A stretch of DNA of 24,749 bases, from the NCBI GenBank assembly GCA_964590945.1, contig CAZPXF010000027.1, positions 1 to 24,749 on the forward strand. Reading direction: 5' to 3'. Every line of letters starts with the position of its first letter. Positions within the stretch are counted from its first letter, which is position 1. The notes below the pieces were generated by a model, which worked only from the letters and a program-made list of their open reading frames with translations, did not search any database and was not told the origin of the DNA. Position numbers and translations under genes: made by a program. The stretch is from CAZPXF01 sp964590945 (GTDB lineage Bacteria > Bacillota > Clostridia > Lachnospirales > Lachnospiraceae). Of this stretch, positions 7,849-16,738 are shown piece by piece.

Positions 7849-8259
7849 TCACCGAAGCTTTTGCCCCAGTCCGCAGATGACCCGGTACACTTCGCTTCCA
7901 TTTTCAGCGATCAGACAACCGATCCTGCCGCAGCACTCCCGGTAGATCCGGTCTTTCTTCTCTATCGGAACAACGCCGCAGCCCATCTCCTGAAGCTCGA
8001 TAATCAGGGACGGATTCCGCCGGATGATCTCCCGCACACGCGCAGACAGCGCTGCCTGTATTTCTTCCGGCGCCGGACCGCAGGATCCATCTTCCAGCTC
8101 CCGCCTGATCCAAAGCTCGAAATTCATGACGCAATCGCAGGTGCACAGCTCTTCAAACGTTGCTTCTTTTCCATTTCTGACAACGCCGCCATCCGGCAGA
8201 AAATGCTCCCGGATAAAGGATGTTTTTCCTTGAAACGCCCCGCCTGTTACTAATATCAT
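7849..8259 (-). CDS. Short CobU-like P-loop protein
   Basis: 136 residues, clearly shorter than CobU (about 180-190). It starts with a P-loop MILVTGGAFQGKTSF (GGAFQGKT at 6-13). Near the C-terminus it has EMGCGVVPIEKKDRIYRE, matching the CobU/CobP block that normally reads like EVG-G-VP. It lacks the block containing the guanylyl-accepting histidine (KHRRMR in the neighbouring CobU); its only histidine is His19. By established knowledge CobU is both a kinase and a guanylyltransferase. The missing histidine suggests at most a kinase-like or nucleotide-binding role. It overlaps the cobS stop as ATGA, has no strong ribosome binding site, and probably depends on coupling to cobS. Function is uncertain. 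Confidence 0.75.
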   Translation of the reverse strand: MILVTGGAFQGKTSFIREHFLPDGGVVRNGKEATFEELCTCDCVMNFELWIRRELEDGSCGPAPEEIQAALSARVREIIRRNPSLIIELQEMGCGVVPIEKKDRIYRECCGRIGCLIAENGSEVYRVICGLGQKLR

Positions 8260-9026
8260 CCCAGCACCACCTTCTGAACGATCATCACGGCAAGCGCCAT
8301 GACAATTTCACATAATTGCAGGAAATATCCTGCAAGATCCCCTGTGATCCCTCCGAATTTCCGGTAGGACATCGACCGGTAATAAGCAAATACCGCAAGG
8401 CCCGCAAGGACTGCCGCGGCGCCGTATCTCCAATCCGTCAGGACCATCACCGCTCCATACAGAAACGCCTGCACCCCAAGAATCCTTCCGGCCCTTTTCT
8501 TATCCGCCATATCTGCAAACGTTGCCGCAAGGCCGCTGTTTTTGGCGCAGCAGAACCGTGTGACGGAAAATCCGCTTAAGGCGCGGCTGAAGAGAAACGA
8601 AACGGCAAGAACCCCTGCCGCTTCCGCCTCTGCGATCTCGCTCCAGACGGCGGCATAGGATAACAGATATACTCCGCCAAGCAGCACCGCAAAGGCTCCG
8701 GAATTTGGATCCTTTAAGATTTCCAGCCGCTTATCCGGACTTTGCCACGAGCTTAGGGCGTCCACCGTATCAAGGAATCCATCCATATGGATCCCCCCTG
8801 TCACAAAAACCGGGATCAGGGTAAATAAAACCGCCCGGAATATTTCCCCGACTCCGAGAACCGGCGCCATATAATACCACAAAAGCGCCAAACCTCCGCA
8901 GACGATCCCGACAAGAGGAAAATAACACAGGGAAAAGCGCATATTTTCTTTTGTCCAGTTTACCTTTGGCATCGGCACTTTACTGTACATGGAAAATGCG
9001 ATGACCAGACCTTCCAACTGCTTCAT
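8256..9026 (-). CDS. cobS: Adenosylcobinamide-GDP ribazoletransferase CobS
   Basis: 256 residues, normal for CobS. It is a membrane enzyme that joins AdoCbi-GDP with alpha-ribazole (or its phosphate), completing the nucleotide loop. The motif GGIHMDGFLDTVDALSSW (about 77-94) holds the expected cluster of metal-binding acidic residues (Asp82, Asp86, Asp89). Several hydrophobic helices and the DPNSGAFAV block fit the family. The ATG at 9026 is chosen because AGGAG lies six bases upstream; a TTG two codons earlier is unlikely. It starts 2 bases after the cobU stop and overlaps the next gene by 4 bases. Confidence 0.95.
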   Translation of the reverse strand: MKQLEGLVIAFSMYSKVPMPKVNWTKENMRFSLCYFPLVGIVCGGLALLWYYMAPVLGVGEIFRAVLFTLIPVFVTGGIHMDGFLDTVDALSSWQSPDKRLEILKDPNSGAFAVLLGGVYLLSYAAVWSEIAEAEAAGVLAVSFLFSRALSGFSVTRFCCAKNSGLAATFADMADKKRAGRILGVQAFLYGAVMVLTDWRYGAAAVLAGLAVFAYYRSMSYRKFGGITGDLAGYFLQLCEIVMALAVMIVQKVVLG

Positions 9027-9028
9027 AA

Positions 9029-9601
9029 TCAACTCCTGTCAGCTCCCCGAAATGCGTTTCCCGGCGAAAGCAAACCTCTCCTCTCATATCCGGCAGCCAA
9101 AACCGGAATCCCGCAGACCACCTCAAACACCTGATCGGCGATCTTCGCTATCCCTTCATTTACTTTTCCGAGACACGCAAGATAATCCATCGTTCCCGCA
9201 TCATATTCGCACCCATCGGAGAAAACCGAATTGGTGACGATCACCATATGCTCCGCCCGCTCCTTCACCTGGCGGACGCCGTTCAGGATGATCTCCGCCG
9301 TATCTGACCTGCGTCCTTCTGGTGAAAACATTTCATTTGCCACCAGGTTCGACATACACTCCAAAAGAACGGCGCTGCCCTCCGGGAGCTTCACATCCTC
9401 AAGCCGCACCGGACATTCTATCGTCTCAAATTGCTTATCCGCCCGCATCCGGCGGTGCTTTTCCACGCGTTTCTTACTTTCCTCGTCAAAGATTTCCATC
9501 GTTGCGATATAAAATCGTTTCCTTTGCCCGTAAGAAATGACTTTTTCTTCCGCGAAAGCAGATTTCCCGCTTCCGCTTCCGCCAATGATCAATGTCAACA
9601 T
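9029..9601 (-). CDS. cobU: Adenosylcobinamide kinase / phosphate guanylyltransferase CobU
   Basis: 190 residues. It phosphorylates adenosylcobinamide and transfers GMP to give AdoCbi-GDP. The start MLTLIIGGSGSGKSAFAEE has a P-loop (7-14). KRVEKHRRMRADK contains the histidine expected to be guanylylated (His49 here; His46 in Salmonella CobU numbering). VLLECMSNLVANEMF and IVTNSVFSDG are further family blocks. The ATG at 9601 has AGAGG six bases upstream, better than a TTG at 9619. It lies 26 bases after cobT and 2 bases before cobS, the usual nucleotide-loop trio. A shorter relative lacking the histidine occurs after cobS. Confidence 0.95.
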   Translation of the reverse strand: MLTLIIGGSGSGKSAFAEEKVISYGQRKRFYIATMEIFDEESKKRVEKHRRMRADKQFETIECPVRLEDVKLPEGSAVLLECMSNLVANEMFSPEGRRSDTAEIILNGVRQVKERAEHMVIVTNSVFSDGCEYDAGTMDYLACLGKVNEGIAKIADQVFEVVCGIPVLAAGYERRGLLSPGNAFRGADRS

Positions 9602-9627
9602 ACCGAACCTCTTTCTCAAGCGCGATC

Positions 9628-10689
9628 CTAATCCAGCGGTACATATGCCTCAATGTTATTTTCATCGAACGTACCCATTTTGCGGTAGACCGCCATCGCC
9701 ATATCCAGAAGCGGGAACAGCGCTACCGCTCCGCTTCCTTCCCCAAGGCACATGTCGCACGTCAGAAATGCCTCTTTGCCAAGAGCGTCCAGAACCATCC
9801 TTGCCGCCGGTTCGGCGGAAACATGGGAGGGCAAAATATAGTCTGCCGCGATCGGGCACAGCCGGATCGCCGCGAGAGCCGCCGCTGCTGAAATAAATCC
9901 GTCGATCACAGCCGTCATGTGATTTGCGGCGCATCCAAGATAAACTCCCGCAAGTCCGGCAATATCAAAGCCGCCGACCTTTGTGATCACATCCACCGGA
10001 TCTTCCGGGTTGGGCTTGTGAAGATGGATCCCTTTTTTGATCGCGTCGATTTTCTTCTTCCAGCCTTCACTGGATAGTCCCGCGCCGCGTCCGGTCACTT
10101 CCTCCGCCGGAACTTTCAGAAGCGCCGAGACGACCGCGCTGCTCGTTGTCGTATTTCCGATTCCCATCTCTCCGGTAGCAAGGATCTGATATCCCTGCTC
10201 CTTCATCTCACCCGCAACCGCAATTCCAACTTCAATGGCCAGGAGCGCCTGCTCCCTCGTCATGGCCGGTTCCTTTGTAAAATTCCGCGTGCCGTAAGCA
10301 ATTTTCCGTTTTTCTACGCGAGGCGTATCCACCGCCATGCCGATATCGATCGGCCGGATCCGGGCGCCGGTCTGTCTGCACATGATCGCTGCGCACGACT
10401 GCTCATCCAGAAAGTTTTCTGCCACGATCGCCGTCACCTCCTGCCCGGTCTGCGTCACGCCCTCTTCCACCACGCCATTATCTGCGCACATGGCGATCAG
10501 GGCCTTTTTATCAATGGAAAATAAATCCTTTCCATAGATACCTGCCATCTGCGTGACCGCCTTCTCCAGCTTCCCAAGACTGGAAAGCGGCTTCGCTATG
10601 GCATCCCAGCGGGCCTTTGAGCGATTCATCGCTTCCCTGTCCGCTTCCGTGATCTGCGCCAGTGTTTTTTTCAATAGTTCTCCTGCCAT
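9628..10689 (-). CDS. cobT: Nicotinate-nucleotide:dimethylbenzimidazole phosphoribosyltransferase CobT
   Basis: 353 residues. It activates the lower-ligand base with nicotinate mononucleotide, forming alpha-ribazole phosphate. Family blocks are seen in order: SRARWDAIAKPLSSLGKLE-like N-terminus (here SKARWDAIAKPLSSLGKLE), CADNGVVEEGVTQTGQEVT, GEMGIGNTTTSSA, GGFDIAGLAGVYLG and CLGEGSGAVALFPLLD. Glu317 falls in CLGEGSG, the same number as the catalytic base of Salmonella CobT. An AAGGG site lies seven bases before the ATG, 10 bases after the cbiA stop. The base used cannot be read from this gene: CobT enzymes accept benzimidazoles and sometimes purines, and no bza genes are in the window. Confidence 0.96.
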   Translation of the reverse strand: MAGELLKKTLAQITEADREAMNRSKARWDAIAKPLSSLGKLEKAVTQMAGIYGKDLFSIDKKALIAMCADNGVVEEGVTQTGQEVTAIVAENFLDEQSCAAIMCRQTGARIRPIDIGMAVDTPRVEKRKIAYGTRNFTKEPAMTREQALLAIEVGIAVAGEMKEQGYQILATGEMGIGNTTTSSAVVSALLKVPAEEVTGRGAGLSSEGWKKKIDAIKKGIHLHKPNPEDPVDVITKVGGFDIAGLAGVYLGCAANHMTAVIDGFISAAAALAAIRLCPIAADYILPSHVSAEPAARMVLDALGKEAFLTCDMCLGEGSGAVALFPLLDMAMAVYRKMGTFDENNIEAYVPLD

Positions 10690-10699
10690 TTTGATTCCC

Positions 10700-12079
10700 T
10701 TATCTGTCCCTTTTGTAATCTTTACATTTCTTTATAAAGTTTTCTGCAAACGCCGGATTGGATCTGTAATACAGATGCGGAAATCCTGCCTCCAGATTGT
10801 CCGTTCCATGCATACATTCCCAGCTTCTCTTCCGCGTCGGCTTTCTGGCAATGGCCGCCTGTCCGTTCTCCGTGCTGTCATAATAATGAAATTCATGTCC
10901 CCGGCAGCGCATTCCTTTTCCGCCGAACATCTGATCCTGCTGCAATTCCAGATCAATATAGCCGAACCGCCCCAGCTTCCCGGTGTAACGCCCGGTTCCA
11001 TGTATCACGCCCGCCGCAGGATACTCCCTGCGGTTCATGTCCTCCATCCGGTCATGCAGATACAGAAAACCCCCGCACTCCGCAATACATGGCATTCCAT
11101 TTTCAACGGCATCCTTTACAGCCGAAAGCATTTCCATATTGCTGCTGAGGCTTTCCACATACAGCTCAGGATAACCGCCCCCAAGGATCAGTCCGTCGCA
11201 GTCTTCCGGGAGCTTCCGGTCACGGATCGGGGAAAATGGGACCAGCTCCGCGCCAAGGCTTCTGAGCAGATCCAGATTGTCCTCATAATAAAAACAAAAC
11301 GCCTCATCCATAGCAAGCGCAAGGCGTACCTGCCGCTCCCCCGATGCCGGATCACACGGGATTTCCGCTGCCGGAATGCTCTCCAGCTCCGGCGCTTCCC
11401 CGGCTATCGCCTGTATCAGTTCCAGATCCAGCGTTTCTTCCAGTACATCCGCCATGCGATCCAGCCGGGAACGAATGTCCTGCAATTCCTGCGGCGTGAC
11501 CAGTCCCAGATGGCGGCTTTCCAGCTGACAGTCCGCAACAAACGGAACATAACCGCAGACCCGGATTCCAAGGATTTCTTCCGCCGCCGGTTTCAATCCG
11601 TCAAACGCCGCCCTGGAAATCTGATTAAAAATCACTCCCTGAATATTGGAATCTGCGCGAAAATCCATAAACCCTTTGATCGCGGCAATCGCGGAAAGGC
11701 TCATGCCCTTCGCGTTCAAAACCAGAAGCGCCGGCGTTCCCGTCTGTCTTGCAACCTCATAGGAAGAAGCGGCGGTCGAACAAAAGTCTGTCCCATCGTA
11801 GTAACCCATGACCCCTTCGATCACAGCCAGCCCAGCGTCCTTCGCCCCTTCTGTAAGCACGCTTCTTAGCAGCTCCGGCTTCGCAAAATAGCTGTCCAGA
11901 TTCCGGGATGGAAGCTCCAGAACAGTTCTGTGAAACATCGGATCAATATAATCCGGTCCGCATTTAAAAGAAGCAAGGGAAATCCCTTTTCTTTTCAGCG
12001 CCGCAAGCATTCCGCATGTGATCAGCGTCTTGCCGCTGCCGCTGGAAACTGCCGCTATCATGATTCTTGGTAATTTCAT
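10700..12079 (-). CDS. cbiA: Cobyrinate a,c-diamide synthase CbiA
   Basis: 459 residues, normal for CbiA. It amidates the a and c carboxylates of cobyrinic acid with glutamine and ATP. The N-terminal half has a modified P-loop VSSGSGKT (11-18), then FKCGPDYIDPMFHR (38-51) and EGVMGYYDG. The C-terminal glutaminase-like half has ILGGGYPELY, PCIAECGGFLYL with nucleophile Cys335, and GHEFHYYDS. GGAGG stands four bases before the ATG, 22 bases after the cbiJET stop. It acts before CbiP, which is also in this operon. No key residue is missing. Confidence 0.96.
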   Translation of the reverse strand: MKLPRIMIAAVSSGSGKTLITCGMLAALKRKGISLASFKCGPDYIDPMFHRTVLELPSRNLDSYFAKPELLRSVLTEGAKDAGLAVIEGVMGYYDGTDFCSTAASSYEVARQTGTPALLVLNAKGMSLSAIAAIKGFMDFRADSNIQGVIFNQISRAAFDGLKPAAEEILGIRVCGYVPFVADCQLESRHLGLVTPQELQDIRSRLDRMADVLEETLDLELIQAIAGEAPELESIPAAEIPCDPASGERQVRLALAMDEAFCFYYEDNLDLLRSLGAELVPFSPIRDRKLPEDCDGLILGGGYPELYVESLSSNMEMLSAVKDAVENGMPCIAECGGFLYLHDRMEDMNRREYPAAGVIHGTGRYTGKLGRFGYIDLELQQDQMFGGKGMRCRGHEFHYYDSTENGQAAIARKPTRKRSWECMHGTDNLEAGFPHLYYRSNPAFAENFIKKCKDYKRDR

Positions 12080-12101
12080 AGAACCTCCATCCTTTTTCTG
12101 C

Positions 12102-14069
12102 TTAAAAGCTGACGATATATACCGGATTATTTCCCATCATCAAATGATGGCTTCCGGCCTTTTTCGCCCGTGATACCTGCAGCTGCACGATCTCCGCATC
12201 CGCGATCCCCCGCTCATTTAAAAGATTCGTCAGCTCCGCAAGCGTCTCCAGAGAAATGGCGTTTGCCACGATACGTATGTCCGGATTCTTTTGAAATAAA
12301 AGATCCACTATTTCTCCGAGTTTTCCGCTGCTGCCCCCGATAAAAGCGTGGGTAGGCTCCGGAAGGGAGCGCATCGCCTCCGGTGCAGAGCCCTCCACAA
12401 TCTCCAGATTGGAAACTCCAAAACTCTTCCGGTTTTCCTCCAGAAGCGCGACAGCCGCCGGATCATGCTCAATCGCAAAAACTGTTCCTTCCGGCGCGCG
12501 AAGCGCACATTCGATCGAGACAGATCCGGTTCCCGCCCCGATATCATAGACGACCGAATCCGGACAAAGTCCAAGCTTCGCCAAAGAAACCGTCCGGACT
12601 TCCTCCTTCGTCATAGGAACCTTACCCCGGAGAAACGCATCGTCCGGAATCCCGTGTGTTGTCCTTCTCTTTTCTGCCCGGTCATTCAAAATGATCACTG
12701 CGCTCACCCCGGAAGCTTCATATTCTATATAGTCCGAGGCCGCGCCGCGCTCCAGCCGTTCCTCCGGGCAGCTCAGATTAGACCCGATCAGAACTTCCGT
12801 ATTCCCAAGGCCAAGCCCGCAGAGCTTCCGGCAGATATCTGCCACGCCGCCGGCGCCTCCCACAAGAGCAAATACCTTCCGGTTGTGCCGTACGGCGTCG
12901 GCCAGATTGCTCTGTCTTCCATGAAGACTCAGGATCTTCATATCATCCCATGAGAGCCGCCATTTTGCCGCCAGCGCCGACACTGTTGAAATCCCCGGAA
13001 CGACATTTATCTCATGATCAGACAGCGCCTCCAATAGCTTCTTTGCTCCGCTGTAAAATCCGCTGTCTCCGGAAAGCAGAACCGCGATTTTTTCTGCGCC
13101 GCTTCCATCGATACATGCCCGCACCTGATCGGCCTGATACAGATGCGCTTCTTTCTGCCCCGGCTGTCGTATCCCGGACACCGCATCTACCATGCGCTTT
13201 GCCCCGATCAAAAGCTCCGCTTCCCTGCAGAGCCTTACGGCCTCCCCGGTCATGCCCGCAATACTTCCCATGCCGATCCCGATAAGAGAAATCTGCTTTT
13301 TCCTGACAGTTTCCTGCCGGATCCCAAAATGCCGCAGCGCCTCCGCAAAGGACAGTCCATCTTCCTTCGGCCGACGGATCGTGACGATCTCCATGCCGCA
13401 GCTTCTCGCCGCCCTTATTTTCTCAGGAAAGCCTCCGGTACTGCCGGATTCCTTAGTCACAAGATATCTGCACCCGGTCTGCCGGAACATCGCCGTATTC
13501 AGTTCTTCTGAAAACGGCCCCTGCATACAGATGAGCTGCTTTCTCTTAATTCCTGCATCGGTGCACGTCCGTATCATCTCCGCATCCGGAAGCATACGTA
13601 TGATCAGCCTCCCCCGGTCGCCGATCTTTTCCAGGACAGCCGGAAGCTCCTTGCTTCCGGTGGAAAGAAAGATTTTCCCTTCTTTTTGTGATAAATACGT
13701 TGCAGCGTCGGCTGCACTGTCCGCCAGATAAATGTCCGCACCTTTTAGTTCCTCCGAAAAGGAATCCCGGAGCATCCGCAAATACGGAATCCGACATTTT
13801 TTGCAGGCTTCCCGGATATTTTCAGAAGCCTCGGTTGCATACGGGTGCGTCGCATCCACAACCTCTGCAAAGCGCCCCTCCAACAAAAGCTGTTCCATCT
13901 GCAAGACGTTCAGCCGTCCGCATTGCACCCGGAGACCCGCTGTCTCCTGCATCATCTCTTCTCCATATGCAGTTGCCACGCAAACTGTGACGAGATGCCC
14001 CGTTTCCGCAAGCGTCTGCGCCAGCTTCCGTCCGTCCTCCGTACCGGAAAAAACCAATATCCTACTCAT
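12102..14069 (-). CDS. cbiJET: Triple fusion CbiJ-CbiE-CbiT
   Basis: 655 residues carrying three enzymes. Residues about 1-250 are CbiJ, the cobalt-precorrin-6A reductase (start ILVFSGTEDGRKLA, then VDATHPYATEAS and YLVTKESGSTGG). About 259-465 is CbiE, the C5-methyltransferase (ISLIGIGMGSIAGMT, LLSGDSGFYSGAKKL). About 470-655 is CbiT, the C15-methyltransferase and C12 decarboxylase (GIPDDAFLRGKVPMTKEE, SAM site YDIGAGTGSVSIE). Together they take cobalt-precorrin-6A to cobalt-precorrin-8, the CbiC substrate. CbiE-CbiT fusions are common (CobL); adding CbiJ is less so. The frame is open throughout with no sign of a frameshift. GAGAGG lies eight bases before the start, which overlaps cbiH by 8 bases. 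Confidence 0.95.
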   Translation of the reverse strand: MSRILVFSGTEDGRKLAQTLAETGHLVTVCVATAYGEEMMQETAGLRVQCGRLNVLQMEQLLLEGRFAEVVDATHPYATEASENIREACKKCRIPYLRMLRDSFSEELKGADIYLADSAADAATYLSQKEGKIFLSTGSKELPAVLEKIGDRGRLIIRMLPDAEMIRTCTDAGIKRKQLICMQGPFSEELNTAMFRQTGCRYLVTKESGSTGGFPEKIRAARSCGMEIVTIRRPKEDGLSFAEALRHFGIRQETVRKKQISLIGIGMGSIAGMTGEAVRLCREAELLIGAKRMVDAVSGIRQPGQKEAHLYQADQVRACIDGSGAEKIAVLLSGDSGFYSGAKKLLEALSDHEINVVPGISTVSALAAKWRLSWDDMKILSLHGRQSNLADAVRHNRKVFALVGGAGGVADICRKLCGLGLGNTEVLIGSNLSCPEERLERGAASDYIEYEASGVSAVIILNDRAEKRRTTHGIPDDAFLRGKVPMTKEEVRTVSLAKLGLCPDSVVYDIGAGTGSVSIECALRAPEGTVFAIEHDPAAVALLEENRKSFGVSNLEIVEGSAPEAMRSLPEPTHAFIGGSSGKLGEIVDLLFQKNPDIRIVANAISLETLAELTNLLNERGIADAEIVQLQVSRAKKAGSHHLMMGNNPVYIVSF

Positions 14070-14793
14070 ATCTGTAACCTCTCGGCGTAACCATTTTCCC
14101 GGATATCACCTTCGTCTCCCTGTTTCCGATAAATACCGTCGTAAACATATCTGCCTGACAATCTTTCAGTTCCCCCAGTGTGCAGAGCTCACAGGTTTCG
14201 CCCTCCCTTCCGATATTGCGGACGTAACCACAGACCGTCTCCGGATCCTTCGCCCGAAGAACAAGCTCTGCCGCCCGTTTCAGGTAATCCTTCCTTTTCC
14301 TGCTGGATGGATTGTAAAGGCAGATGCAAAGATCCGACTCCGCCGCCGCAAGAAGCCGTCTCTCGATCTTCTCCCAGGGCGTCAGAAGATCGCTCAGAGA
14401 GATCACTGCAAAATCGTGGATCAGCGGCGCGCCGAGAACCGCCGCGCCCCCGAGCGCCGCCGTCACGCCCGGAATAATTTCTATAGAAACATCCTTATGA
14501 TCAGCGCCGGTTTCATAGATCAGTCCGGCCATCCCGTACACTCCGGCGTCCCCGGAACAGATCATGGCTACGGTCTTTCCCTTTTCGGCTTCCTCAAAGC
14601 ACATCCGGCACCGCTCTGCTTCCTGCTTCATAGGCGTCGTCAGAAATTCTTTATCCGGAAAATATTCGCGGACAAGATCGATATAAACCGTATAACCCAC
14701 GATCGTATCGCAGCTCTCCAGCGCCCGGATCGCTTTTATCGTCATCTGTTCATATTCACCCGGCCCAATGCCGACTACATATATTTTATTCAA
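14062..14793 (-). CDS. cbiH: Cobalt-factor III C17-methyltransferase CbiH (TTG start)
   Basis: 243 residues, normal for CbiH/CobJ. It methylates C17 and drives ring contraction to cobalt-precorrin-4. IYVVGIGPGEYEQMTIKAI is the tetrapyrrole methylase start, and AMICSGDAGVYGMAGL and EIIPGVTAALGGAAVLGAPL are later SAM-binding blocks; CLYNPSSRKRKDYL and NIGREGE are typical of CbiH/CobJ. There is no ATG near the start. TTG at 14793 has AGGAG eight bases upstream and begins just before the family's conserved N-terminus, so I take it as the start. It overlaps the cbiG end by 8 bases and cbiJET by 8 bases. Confidence 0.94.
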   Translation of the reverse strand: MNKIYVVGIGPGEYEQMTIKAIRALESCDTIVGYTVYIDLVREYFPDKEFLTTPMKQEAERCRMCFEEAEKGKTVAMICSGDAGVYGMAGLIYETGADHKDVSIEIIPGVTAALGGAAVLGAPLIHDFAVISLSDLLTPWEKIERRLLAAAESDLCICLYNPSSRKRKDYLKRAAELVLRAKDPETVCGYVRNIGREGETCELCTLGELKDCQADMFTTVFIGNRETKVISGKMVTPRGYRYE

Positions 14794-15898
14794 AACGGAT
14801 TCTCCTTTCGATCTCTGCCAATGCCACCGTAACGCCATCCATGACCTGCTTTTCCAGCGCCAGCTTTCCTTTCTCGTGAGATAACTGCATGGCCGCATAC
14901 AGCGCCGCCCGCTCGCAGACGTTGTCTACCCCTGTGATCTCCTTTACAAAGGAAGAGCTGCTTGCGCTTCCTTCTGCCATCTTTAGCTGTTCCGCCGTAT
15001 AAAAGTCACAGAAGAGTTTCCCGTATTCCTTGCTCCAGCGCTCTTTGGCGTCCCGAATACCCGGTTCTTCTTTTTTCAGGTCGATAGATGCTATGCCCAA
15101 AAGCGCCTCCTCCGGATATCCGTTTTCCAAAAAAGCCTTCCTAAGCGCCTCAAAAACCGCCGCCCCCGGCTTGCCCTTCCGGCATCCGATCCCCGCGATC
15201 AATCGCCTTGGTATCAGCCACAAGGTGTGTGCAAAGGAAGCTTTCTTCGACGGATCCATCCCGATATAGATTCCGTACTCCTGCTCCGGCGAATATCCGG
15301 AAAATCCCTCCGGCAGTTCTCCAGAACAGGGAATATCCGTCCGCACGCCGATCCTTTCCCCGTCGAGATACGCAGATTCCAGCGACTTTGCCATCCGCAT
15401 ATCCGTGATGAAAAGCCGGTTTTTCTCCGCAAACAGATCGATCGCCAGCTTTCGGTTGGAATCCGACGCTGTTGTCACAACCGGAAGCGCGCCGATCCAT
15501 TTTGCGACGCGTCGGGCCCAGTCGTTCGCGCCGCCAGGGTGGCCGGACAACAGCGAGATCACATACTGCCCGCAGTCATCGATCACCAGCACAGCCGGAT
15601 CTGTCCTTTTATCAGCCACAAATGGCGCGATACCGCGGACTGCGATTCCGCACGCCCCGATGAAAATGATCACGTCCGCTTCCCGGAACTGCTCCCCCGT
15701 CCACTCCCGCAGGGACAGAGGCGTTCGCGGCGCCAGCTCCGCCGCACGCGCATTCGTCGTATTCTGCACCACAAGCAGATCCGACCCGTCCTGCGCCATA
15801 TGCCTGTCCCCGGAGGCAGATCTCAGGAGCTGTTCTTTTATTCTGTTGGACAGCTTTGCTCCCTGTACGCTGAAGCTGAGCATGGAAATCCGCATCAT
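14786..15898 (-). CDS. cbiG: Cobalt-precorrin-5A hydrolase CbiG
   Basis: 370 residues. It opens the lactone ring of cobalt-precorrin-5A with loss of a two-carbon unit as acetaldehyde, a step specific to the anaerobic route. The N-terminal domain has FIGACGIAVRGIAP and SLLSGHPGGAND, the best-known CbiG motifs. The C-terminal domain (from about residue 225) has LIAGIGCRKGKPGAAVFEAL and ITGVDNVCERAALYAA. AAGGAGG lies five bases before the first ATG; a second ATG follows directly and could serve. It starts 12 bases after the cbiF stop. CbiF, CbiG and CbiH are consecutive, and CbiG acts on the CbiF product. Confidence 0.95.
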   Translation of the reverse strand: MMRISMLSFSVQGAKLSNRIKEQLLRSASGDRHMAQDGSDLLVVQNTTNARAAELAPRTPLSLREWTGEQFREADVIIFIGACGIAVRGIAPFVADKRTDPAVLVIDDCGQYVISLLSGHPGGANDWARRVAKWIGALPVVTTASDSNRKLAIDLFAEKNRLFITDMRMAKSLESAYLDGERIGVRTDIPCSGELPEGFSGYSPEQEYGIYIGMDPSKKASFAHTLWLIPRRLIAGIGCRKGKPGAAVFEALRKAFLENGYPEEALLGIASIDLKKEEPGIRDAKERWSKEYGKLFCDFYTAEQLKMAEGSASSSSFVKEITGVDNVCERAALYAAMQLSHEKGKLALEKQVMDGVTVALAEIERRIRFE

Positions 15899-15910
15899 AC
15901 AGTCCTCCTT

Positions 15911-16714
15911 CTATCCCACAGTCTCTGTCGCACCATAGCTCTGTGAAAACGCCTGTTTCCCATTTCCCTCCCGAAACTCCGTTGTGAACGACGGGTCATA
16001 CAATTTCGACCGCTCATAATCCTGATGGGCGATCACATCGCCCACGATGATAAGCGCCGTCTTTGTGATCCCGTGCGCCGCAGCGGTCTCTGCAAGAGTC
16101 TCCACCGTGCAGACATATTTCTCTTCCTCCGGCCATGTCGCCTTATAGACGATCGCCGCCGGGGTGTCCGGTCCATATCCCCCGACAATCAGTTGTTCCT
16201 GTAATTCCTGCAGCATCCCTGTGCTCAGAAACAGCACCATCGTTGCATGATGCGCGGCAAAGGATGCAATGCTCTCTTTTTCCGGCGCCGGAGTCCGCCC
16301 CGCCATGCGGGTGATAATGACGCTTTGGGAAACATTCGGAAGCGTATATTCCAGCCGGAGAGCTGCAGCCGCGCCGCAAAACGCGCTCACGCCGGGACAG
16401 ATGCGGTATGGGATTCCCAGATGATCCAGCTCCTCCATCTGTTCCTGAATCGCCCCGTAAATGCTCGGATCTCCGGTATGAAGACGGACTGTATTTTTCC
16501 CGGCCGCTTCCGCCTTGCGGATCACCTCGATCACCTGCTCCAGCGTCATTTTCGCGCTGTTGTATATCTCACAGGATTCCCGGCATACATCGAGCAGCCG
16601 GGGGTTTACCAGTGAACCCGCATAGATCACAACATCTGCTTCCTTTAATAATCTCTGTCCCCGAACGGTAATCAGATCCTCCGCCCCGGATCCTGCCCCG
16701 ACAAAATCAACCAT
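15911..16714 (-). CDS. cbiF: Cobalt-precorrin-4 C11-methyltransferase CbiF
   Basis: 267 residues, normal for CbiF/CobM. It transfers a methyl group to C11 of cobalt-precorrin-4, forming cobalt-precorrin-5A. The start MVDFVGAGSGAEDLITVRG is highly characteristic. VIYAGSLVNPRLL, TVRLHTGDPSIYGAIQEQ and YRICPGVSAFCGAAAAL are further SAM-enzyme blocks. GRTPAPEKESIASFAAH and MVLFLSTGM also match the family. AAGGAAGG sits seven bases before the ATG, 24 bases after the phosphatase stop. No anomalies seen. Confidence 0.96.
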   Translation of the reverse strand: MVDFVGAGSGAEDLITVRGQRLLKEADVVIYAGSLVNPRLLDVCRESCEIYNSAKMTLEQVIEVIRKAEAAGKNTVRLHTGDPSIYGAIQEQMEELDHLGIPYRICPGVSAFCGAAAALRLEYTLPNVSQSVIITRMAGRTPAPEKESIASFAAHHATMVLFLSTGMLQELQEQLIVGGYGPDTPAAIVYKATWPEEEKYVCTVETLAETAAAHGITKTALIIVGDVIAHQDYERSKLYDPSFTTEFREGNGKQAFSQSYGATETVG

Positions 16715-16738
16715 TCCTGTGCCTTCCTTTCTGTCTGT

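Noticed and set aside
10553..11869. 438-codon open frame on the plus strand
   Set aside because: It is antisense to cbiA and cobT, which have complete catalytic motifs. Its translation has no recognisable domain and is rich in Arg, His and Ser, as expected for a shadow frame.
13732..14832. 366-codon plus-strand frame over cbiH and cbiJ
   Set aside because: Shadow of two well-supported genes; composition is Arg/Pro/Ser-rich without motifs.
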